This document shows, piece after piece, positions 1 to 3,716 of a stretch of DNA of 9,019 bases. Made by a program: the position numbers and the translations under genes. Positions within the stretch are counted from its first letter, which is position 1; every line of letters starts with the position of its first letter. A model generated the notes under the pieces. That model worked only from the letters and a program-made list of their open reading frames with translations, was not told the DNA's origin and made no database searches. Source of the stretch: JALWSI01 sp964569095 [NCBI: uncultured Aquificales bacterium] (GTDB lineage Bacteria > Thermosulfidibacterota > Thermosulfidibacteria > Thermosulfidibacterales); NCBI GenBank assembly GCA_964569095.1, contig CAZMTB010000058.1:1-9019 (forward strand), written 5' to 3'.

Positions 1-2
1 CC

Positions 3-296
3 CTTCTGGAGCGAATCAGGGAAAAGACGGGGCTGTCGGTCCTCCTTTTCTCGGGACGAACCCTTGGCGAGATCCTGGCCTTGCCCGGGGGGAAGAGGCT
101 CGTCTCCCTCATAGACGCGCTCATTGACGGCCCCTACGACCCCTCCCACGCCAATCCCCCCGGCACCTGGCCCTCCTCGTCAAACCAGACCATCCACCTC
201 GTCAGCCACCGCTACACCACGGAGGACTTCTCCAACCTCCCCGTATCCGAGCTGATCATCACCCCAGACGGCACCATCCAGACGGGACTGGTTTAG
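3..296 (+). CDS. NrdG-like radical SAM / 4Fe-4S activating protein, C-terminal fragment
   Basis: The reading frame is open from the left window edge, so only the last 97 residues are visible; the true start and the CX3CX2C cluster motif lie outside. The visible part has the pattern of the C-terminal half of anaerobic ribonucleotide reductase activating proteins and related small radical SAM enzymes. It shows a 'LLFSGRTLGEIL' strand-helix (NrdG: 'vysGytlee'), then 'LIDALIDGPYDP', then 'SSNQTIHLVSHRY', and a final strand pair 'ELIITPDGTIQTGL'. In the family these enzymes cleave S-adenosylmethionine to put a glycyl radical on a partner enzyme, or do related chemistry. The partner here is unknown because the upstream DNA is missing. 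The gene converges on the M42 peptidase gene. The TTG at 81 is internal and should not be used as a start. The family call is fairly firm; the specific substrate is not. Confidence 0.72.
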   Translation, partial: LLERIREKTGLSVLLFSGRTLGEILALPGGKRLVSLIDALIDGPYDPSHANPPGTWPSSSNQTIHLVSHRYTTEDFSNLPVSELIITPDGTIQTGLV

Positions 297-382
297 CGTA
301 GAGCAGCCCGCGGGGCCACTCAGGATGAGAAACGGGAGGTTCCGCCTCAGGAAGGGGGCATAACACCCCGAGAGCCACCCCC

Positions 383-1441
383 TCAGAAGGGCGTGAAGTC
401 TGCGTCCTCCGGAAGGGTGGCCAGGGCCTCCACCAAAAGGCTCACCGCGTTCTCCACGTCTTCCAGGGAGATCACCTCTGCAGGGGTGTGCATGTAGCGA
501 TTGGGTATCGAGAGCAGGGCTGCGGCCACCCCCGCCCTGTTCACCTGTATGGCGTTGGCATCTGTACCCGTGGCCCTGGGCTCACCCGTAAGCTGAAAGG
601 GGATACCGTTCTCCTTCGCAACCCTCTCCAAGTGCCCTCCCAGCACGGGATTGATGTTTGGTCCCCTGTGGAGAATGGGTCCCTTGCCCAGTGAGACATC
701 ACCCACCCTCTTCTTCTCAACGTCGGGACAATCGGTGGCAAACCCCACGTCTATGGCGATTCCCCCGTGGGGATCTATTCCAAAGGCACTGGTGCGGGCA
801 CCCCTGAGACCCAGCTCCTCCTGCACGGTGGAGACGCCGTAGACCGCCACCTTGCATCCCCTCTCTCCCAGTCCCTTCATGGTCTCAAGAACCACGAAGA
901 CCCCTATCCTGTCGTCAAACCCCCTGCCCGCCACCAAGGAACCCATCAAGGGCCGGTAACTGGCAACCACGGTTATGGGGTCTCCCGGAGAGACCACCTT
1001 TTCTGCCTCTTCCCTGTCTTTGGCACCAATGTCAACCCAGAGTTCGTGGAGCTTAAGCTGCTTTCCCCTATCCTTCTCCTCCATGAGATGAATGGGCTTT
1101 CTTCCAATCACCCCAGGTATCCCACCATCCCTGGTGTGCACCACCACGTGGGAACCAGGAAGTACCCCAGGGTCAACCCCACCGATAGCCCCGAAGAAGA
1201 GGTAGCCGTTCTCGTCGATGTATCTCACCATCAATCCAATCTCGTCACAGTGCCCTGCAAGCATGATCCGCAAGGGAGCCCCGGGATTGATCACCCCCAC
1301 CACGTTACCGTGGAGGTCGGTCTTCACCTCTTGGCACACCTTTGAGAGCTCTTCCCTAACCAAAGACTGTACCCTTCCCTCGAACCCAGACGGGCTGGGA
1401 GTCTCCACGAGTCTCTCCAGAAGGGAGGTGTCAATTCTCAT
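383..1441 (-). CDS. M42 family metallopeptidase (glutamyl aminopeptidase / TET-type)
   Basis: The product is a 352-residue cytosolic aminopeptidase, the usual length for the M42 family, which forms large dodecameric shells that trim peptides from the N-terminus. The two-metal site is complete: H64 and D66 in 'LAGHCDEIGLMV', D176/D177 in 'GFDDRIG', catalytic base E208 and ligand E209 in 'TVQEELGLRGA', D231 in 'AIDVGFATD', and H318 in 'RYMHTPAEV'. C65 replaces the more common Met between H and D. The open frame extends upstream to 1519, but those 26 codons are Arg-rich and overlap the upstream gene. I chose the ATG at 1441 because a strong Shine-Dalgarno precedes it and the family N-terminus ('LLERLVETPSPSGFEGRV') starts right after it. 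It overlaps the 3' end of the DUF3783 gene by 11 nt, so translation is probably coupled. Substrate preference cannot be read from the sequence. Confidence 0.93.
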   Translation of the reverse strand: MRIDTSLLERLVETPSPSGFEGRVQSLVREELSKVCQEVKTDLHGNVVGVINPGAPLRIMLAGHCDEIGLMVRYIDENGYLFFGAIGGVDPGVLPGSHVVVHTRDGGIPGVIGRKPIHLMEEKDRGKQLKLHELWVDIGAKDREEAEKVVSPGDPITVVASYRPLMGSLVAGRGFDDRIGVFVVLETMKGLGERGCKVAVYGVSTVQEELGLRGARTSAFGIDPHGGIAIDVGFATDCPDVEKKRVGDVSLGKGPILHRGPNINPVLGGHLERVAKENGIPFQLTGEPRATGTDANAIQVNRAGVAAALLSIPNRYMHTPAEVISLEDVENAVSLLVEALATLPEDADFTPF

Positions 1442-1727
1442 GGTAGTCACCCTCCTCCTGGGCCTTCCTCTTCTCCTCCGCAGCCCTCCTCTGCATGATG
1501 AAGTAGTGCTCCTCTTCAAGCTTGTTGATCAGCTCCTTCAAGGTCCACTTGAGAGAGACGGGAGTGGTCACGCCGAGGATGCACTGGGGAAAGGCCCCCG
1601 CCCTCATCAACTGGATAAGCCTCTCAACCTCTTCCGGCTTGAAACCGTGAAGAATCATCACCCGTTGGCCGGGTTCCCTGCTGGTGTCAACTCCCTCTTT
1701 CAGCTTCTCAAAATCGCTATCGCTCAC
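1431..1727 (-). CDS. DUF3783 domain protein
   Basis: This is a 98-residue soluble protein of unknown function. Residues from about 20 to 75 match what I recall of DUF3783: 'RVMILHGFKPEEVERLIQLMR', then 'FPQCILGVTTPVSLKWTLKELINKLEEEH'. The 'TP..LKWTLKEL...LE.EH' segment is the most telling part. The last 25 residues form a highly charged helix (Arg, Lys and Glu rich). The start is GTG at 1727, preceded by AAGGAGA; it overlaps the VanZ-like stop codon as GTGA. The 3' end overlaps the M42 start by 11 nt. The tight packing says the three proteins are made together but does not show a shared job. No catalytic motif or membrane segment is visible. Confidence 0.75.
   Translation of the reverse strand: MSDSDFEKLKEGVDTSREPGQRVMILHGFKPEEVERLIQLMRAGAFPQCILGVTTPVSLKWTLKELINKLEEEHYFIMQRRAAEEKRKAQEEGDYHEN
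1447..1458 (-). promoter_or_regulatory. Shine-Dalgarno that fixes the M42 peptidase start
   Basis: Read on the minus strand the site is GGAGGAGGGTGA, followed by a 5-nt gap and then ATG at 1441. It lies inside the 3' end of the upstream DUF3783 gene. It supports the short start over the 26-codon N-terminal extension that the open frame allows. Confidence 0.7.
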
Positions 1728-2092
1728 CCTTCTCTCCTTCTCAACAACGGTAAGATTATCAACACCGATACCACACCACCCACGGTGTCGGCCACCCAGT
1801 CTAACAAATCACAGCAACGGCCAGGTACAAAGAGCTGGTGCAGCTCGTCGGTGGCCCCGTAAAAGGAGACGAAGGCCACCACCCCGAGGGCAACCAGCCA
1901 GGCCGGGTGATCATCCCTGAACCGACCCCAAGCCCACAGGGCGAGAAGAACCCCCAACACTCCAAACTCCAAGAGGTGAAGGTAGTGGTCCTTGCCCGCA
2001 AGGTTGGGAAGCTCCCTCCCGGGGAGGGAGGAGATCAAAAATATGGCCCCCATGTAGGCGAGGCTTAGCCACCCCCATAGCTTGGTGATCAA
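1724..2092 (-). CDS. VanZ-like integral membrane protein
   Basis: The product is a small polytopic membrane protein with four hydrophobic segments. It has the VanZ family hallmarks: 'IFLISSLPG' in the first segment, 'KDHYLHLLEFGVLG' in the second, 'GATDELHQLFVPGR' after the third, and 'DLLDWVADTVGG' leading into the fourth. The family is named for the teicoplanin-resistance VanZ, but most members are chromosomal, of unknown function, and say nothing about antibiotic resistance. I place the start at the TTG at 2092 (122 residues) because GGGAGGGG lies 8 nt upstream and the first membrane segment begins within a few residues. The frame is open to another TTG at 2155, which would add 21 polar, Arg-rich residues with poor Shine-Dalgarno support. 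It leads a three-gene set, overlapping the DUF3783 start by 4 nt. A Cys-Cys pair follows the 'FVPGR' motif. Confidence 0.86.
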   Translation of the reverse strand: MITKLWGWLSLAYMGAIFLISSLPGRELPNLAGKDHYLHLLEFGVLGVLLALWAWGRFRDDHPAWLVALGVVAFVSFYGATDELHQLFVPGRCCDLLDWVADTVGGVVSVLIILPLLRRREG

Positions 2093-2100
2093 AAGGAAAA

Positions 2101-2108
2101 CCCCTCCC
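2101..2108 (-). promoter_or_regulatory. Shine-Dalgarno supporting the TTG start of the VanZ-like gene
   Basis: Minus-strand GGGAGGGG sits 8 nt upstream of TTG at 2092. The alternative TTG at 2155 has only a poor purine run upstream. The site immediately follows the TGA of a possible 20-codon leader ORF. Confidence 0.5.
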
Positions 2109-2171
2109 TCACTTCGCCATCTCCTCCCCCGGTCTCCAGGGAAGGGAAACCACAACCACGAGTCTCTTCAC
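2109..2171 (-). other. Possible 20-codon leader ORF before the VanZ-like gene
   Basis: On the minus strand a GTG at 2171 opens a 20-codon frame rich in Val and Leu near its start ('VKRLVVVVSLPW'). It closes with TGA at 2109, one base before the VanZ-like Shine-Dalgarno. An AGAGGG run lies 6 nt upstream of the GTG. It is in a different frame from the VanZ-like gene. This could be a leader peptide coupling ribosomes to the downstream start, or chance; ORFs this short are common, so the evidence is weak. Confidence 0.2.
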
Positions 2172-2210
2172 GCAGAACCCTCTTTCTTCAACCTTGCCCT
2201 CGCCGGTACC

Positions 2211-2237
2211 ATTAAACTCCACCATTGAAAGGTTCAA
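2211..2237 (-). promoter_or_regulatory. Weak sigma-70-type promoter candidate for the VanZ-like/DUF3783/M42 set
   Basis: Minus-strand TTGAAC (2232-2237) and TTTAAT (2211-2216) resemble -35 and -10 boxes, with 4 to 5 of 6 positions matching each. The 15-nt spacer is shorter than the ideal 17. The position, in the only sizeable gap upstream of the three-gene set, is what makes it plausible. Confidence 0.3.
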
Positions 2238-2247
2238 CGCACGCGTG

Positions 2248-2274
2248 AAAAGGTAAGGCAGAAGAGCCCCCTAC
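2248..2274 (-). terminator. Weak intrinsic terminator candidate after acylphosphatase
   Basis: About 25 nt past the acylphosphatase stop the minus strand reads GTAGGG, a 10-nt loop, CCTTAC, then CTTTTC. The 6-bp stem includes one G-T pair and the T run is only four long. It is well placed to end the flagellar-acylphosphatase transcript, but it is not a strong terminator. Confidence 0.35.
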
Positions 2275-2298
2275 AAGAGTTAAGGAGGAATCACTGCT

Positions 2299-2583
2299 TC
2301 AGAAAGGGTCTCGCCTGATTAAAAAGTCTTCCAAGGACTTGCCCTGCTCCTCCCACTCAACCTCCACCTTGGTCACCTTGGCAGCGGGAGGCCCCTGATG
2401 GCACCAGTCTATCAACTCCCTTATCGCCTTCTCTTCTCCCTGGGCCAGGATCTCAACCTCTCCCGACGGGAGATTACGCACCCATCCCCTTAGCCCAAGG
2501 GACCGGGCCACCTCTTGCGTGGATGCCCTGTACCAGACACCCTGAACCTTACCGTGAACTACGATGCGGGCCTGCTTCACCAT
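2299..2583 (-). CDS. acyP: Acylphosphatase
   Basis: This is a 94-residue cytosolic enzyme that hydrolyses carboxyl-phosphate bonds such as those of acetyl phosphate and 1,3-bisphosphoglycerate. Both catalytic residues are present: R19 in the phosphate-binding loop 'GKVQGVWYR' and N37 in 'GWVRNLPSGEVEI'. Length and the alpha/beta sandwich pattern are normal for the family. The ATG at 2583 fits the family N-terminus ('VKQARIVVHGKVQG'), but almost no Shine-Dalgarno precedes it; instead the arm of an 8-bp inverted repeat ends 2 nt before the ATG. It lies 21 nt after the YjfB-like gene, so it may be the last gene of the flagellar transcript. A role in flagellar function is not shown; co-location may be accidental. 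Confidence 0.95.
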   Translation of the reverse strand: MVKQARIVVHGKVQGVWYRASTQEVARSLGLRGWVRNLPSGEVEILAQGEEKAIRELIDWCHQGPPAAKVTKVEVEWEEQGKSLEDFLIRRDPF

Positions 2584-2585
2584 CC

Positions 2586-2612
2586 ACGGGTAGAATTAAT
2601 ACCACTACCCGT
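2586..2612 (-). repeat. Perfect 8-bp inverted repeat between the YjfB-like gene and acyP
   Basis: Minus-strand ACGGGTAG (2605-2612) pairs perfectly with CTACCCGT (2586-2593) across an 11-nt A/T-rich loop. The TAG in the first arm is the stop codon of the YjfB-like gene, and the second arm ends 2 nt before the acyP ATG. There is no T run after it, so it is not a normal intrinsic terminator. It would fold over the place where the acyP ribosome site should be. Confidence 0.6.
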
Positions 2613-2814
2613 AAAGGTCAACCTCGTTACCCCGGTAAGGCTCCAAGCTTCCCGCCTCAATGCGGGTATCCATGGCCTTGAGGAGCTGAGACACCAGGTC
2701 CTCGCTGATGTCCAAGGCCCTCTTCTCCAGGCTAACGTTGGCATCCACCCTCGTGGCCATGGTCTTAACCGAGTTGTACCCCTCGATCACTCCGTTGATT
2801 CCAAAGGGATCCAT
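2605..2814 (-). CDS. Small YjfB-like putative motility protein
   Basis: This is a 69-residue protein with no signal peptide or membrane segment. A long amphipathic helix region (about residues 15 to 50, ending 'LVSQLLKAMDTR') is followed by a C-terminal 'EPYRGNEVDLYG'. That pattern, a helical 'L....M' stretch and then 'P..G...D' near the end, resembles the YjfB family of small putative motility proteins found under flagellar control in Bacillus. I recall this from family knowledge and could not run a profile. The start ATG at 2814 has a good GAGGTGAG site; the TGA of the gene before it is embedded in that site, so the two are likely coupled. Its place just downstream of fliS supports a motility link. 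It could also be an unrelated small flagellar-cluster protein. Confidence 0.6.
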   Translation of the reverse strand: MDPFGINGVIEGYNSVKTMATRVDANVSLEKRALDISEDLVSQLLKAMDTRIEAGSLEPYRGNEVDLYG

Positions 2815-2822
2815 ATCTCACC

Positions 2823-3161
2823 TCACGCCGAAACGATGTTCAGTATCGAGTTCGAGAAGGGACCGCTGTGCACCTCACCAACCGAGGTACCGCCATCCTT
2901 GATCATGGCTATGGTCTCGTTGAGCAACTGGTTTGCAGCCTCGAAGTCGTCGAGACCATTCTGGGCGGCAAGCCTGTTCTCGGTGATCACCTCCTTCACG
3001 GTGGAAGAGAGGTCCACCTTGTCGCTGATCACCTGAGAGGTCCCTGCCTCGGCGTTGCGGTGCGCCTTGCTCCCCTTCTCCTTCACCCCTCCGGTCTTTC
3101 GGTCTGAATCCACCTTTGGGGCTATTATTTTTATCACACCGCCGCTCTCTCCTACAACCAT
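2823..3161 (-). CDS. Small flagellar-cluster protein of unknown family
   Basis: I do not recognise this 112-residue protein. The first 45 residues are Gly, Lys and Ser rich and look disordered. The rest is probably helical: 'ISDKVDLSSTVKEVI', then 'DDFEAANQLLNETIAMIKDG', and a hydrophobic tail 'SNSILNIVSA'. 'DKVDLSS' recalls FlgM (anti-sigma-28) and other small flagellar proteins, but the rest does not fit FlgM. It also lacks the usual FlaG pattern. The ATG at 3161 is preceded by AGGGAGGTGA, one of the best ribosome sites in the window, so a real gene is likely. It starts 21 nt after fliS and its stop is buried in the ribosome site of the YjfB-like gene, which suggests co-translation with motility genes. 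A secreted axial component or an export or regulatory partner would fit, but neither is shown. Confidence 0.72.
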   Translation of the reverse strand: MVVGESGGVIKIIAPKVDSDRKTGGVKEKGSKAHRNAEAGTSQVISDKVDLSSTVKEVITENRLAAQNGLDDFEAANQLLNETIAMIKDGGTSVGEVHSGPFSNSILNIVSA

Positions 3162-3182
3162 GCTTCACCTCCCTGTATGGTC

Positions 3183-3653
3183 CTAACTGGAGAGATTCAA
3201 AGAAGGAGTCCTCCCTTCTTCGTCCTCCACTCTCGTAACCCGCTGGGTTGCAGCCTTATCCTTGCCCTTCTCGGCCTTCTTCTCCCTCTCTATCCGCGCG
3301 GCCTCCACCCAAGCGTCCCTAAGGGAACCCAGAAGTTTGGATACCTCCACCAGGCCCTGGGGATCCTTATCCTTGTTGGCGAGAATCAGCCTCCACTCCA
3401 TGAACTCGTAGAGCCTCATGAGGTTGTGGGCAATCTCCCCCGCCTCCAGGTTGAGGCAGCTCATGAGCTCGTTCAGTATCCTCTCCACCCTGATGATCTC
3501 CATGTAGGCCTTGTGGTAGTCCTTCTTTAGCATCGCCTGGTGCCCCTTCTCCAGAAACCTCAGGGCACCGTCGTACAGCATGAGAACCAAGGCCCCCTCG
3601 TCTGCACCCTCGATCTGTACCTGCTGGTACCTGTGATAAGGAGTTGCGCTCAT
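3183..3653 (-). CDS. fliS: Flagellar export chaperone FliS
   Basis: FliS binds the C-terminus of newly made flagellin in the cytosol, stops it polymerising early and delivers it to the flagellar export gate. The 156-residue product has the family pattern: 'YHRYQQVQIEGADEGALVLMLYDGALRFLEKG' in pieces over residues 6 to 37, 'RVERILNELMSCLNLEAGEIA' around residues 55 to 75, 'LMRLYEFMEWRL', and 'LLGSLRDAW' ending near residue 115. A charged tail of about 40 residues follows, longer than in typical FliS (about 125 to 135 residues). The frame is open 10 codons further upstream to 3683, but the ATG at 3653 has an AAAGGAGGT site 9 nt before it and yields the normal N-terminus. The gap from fliD is 45 nt and contains a perfect sigma-28 -10 octamer. 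Confidence 0.95.
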   Translation of the reverse strand: MSATPYHRYQQVQIEGADEGALVLMLYDGALRFLEKGHQAMLKKDYHKAYMEIIRVERILNELMSCLNLEAGEIAHNLMRLYEFMEWRLILANKDKDPQGLVEVSKLLGSLRDAWVEAARIEREKKAEKGKDKAATQRVTRVEDEEGRTPSLNLSS

Positions 3654-3662
3654 CTTCAATCT

Positions 3663-3671
3663 ACCTCCTTT
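3663..3671 (-). promoter_or_regulatory. Shine-Dalgarno that fixes the fliS start
   Basis: Minus-strand AAAGGAGGT lies 9 nt before the ATG at 3653. It selects that codon over the in-frame ATG at 3683, which would add ten Gly/Lys/Arg-rich residues that FliS proteins do not have. Confidence 0.7.
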
Positions 3672-3689
3672 CCCATTCCTCATAAACCC

Positions 3690-3716
3690 TTATCGGCATC
3701 ACTTCGATTTACTCCA
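3690..3716 (-). promoter_or_regulatory. Candidate sigma-28 promoter between fliD and fliS
   Basis: Minus-strand GCCGATAA (3690-3697) is identical to the consensus -10 of flagellar sigma-28 promoters. At the correct 11-nt spacing the -35 position reads TGGAGTAA (3709-3716), only 4 of 8 matches to TAAAGTTT. A TAAA is present nearby but 5 nt too close. The element overlaps the fliD stop codon, and transcription would start about 30 nt upstream of the fliS ATG. It would allow extra FliS relative to FliD. Confidence 0.42.

Noticed and set aside
297-382. Terminator between the convergent radical SAM and M42 genes
   Set aside because: Several short GC-rich stems are possible here, such as GCCC/GGGC near 307 and GGGG/CCCC near 355 to 370, but none has a clear T run on either strand, so I do not call a terminator.
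767-1345. 192-codon plus-strand open frame
   Set aside because: It lies antisense to the M42 peptidase, whose motifs are intact, and its own translation shows no family pattern. The GC-rich code makes such shadows common; the frames at 2515-3036, 3540-4028 and 7589-8260 on the plus strand were dropped for the same reason.
1442-1519. 26-codon N-terminal extension of the M42 peptidase
   Set aside because: It is Arg-rich, overlaps the DUF3783 gene, and a strong ribosome site supports the ATG at 1441.
1724-2092. Antibiotic-resistance role for the VanZ-like protein
   Set aside because: No vanHAX-type genes are nearby and most VanZ-like proteins are not linked to resistance.
2093-2155. 21-codon N-terminal extension of the VanZ-like protein
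   Set aside because: The TTG at 2155 has poor ribosome-site support and the added residues are polar and Arg-rich before the first membrane segment. It cannot be fully excluded.
2823-3161. FlgM (anti-sigma-28) assignment for the 112-residue protein
   Set aside because: Only the 'DKVDLSS' stretch is FlgM-like. The C-terminal helices do not show the FlgM sigma-binding pattern, so the gene is left without a name.
2823-3161. FlaG assignment for the same protein
   Set aside because: FlaG often lies near fliD, but the conserved FlaG C-terminal pattern is absent.
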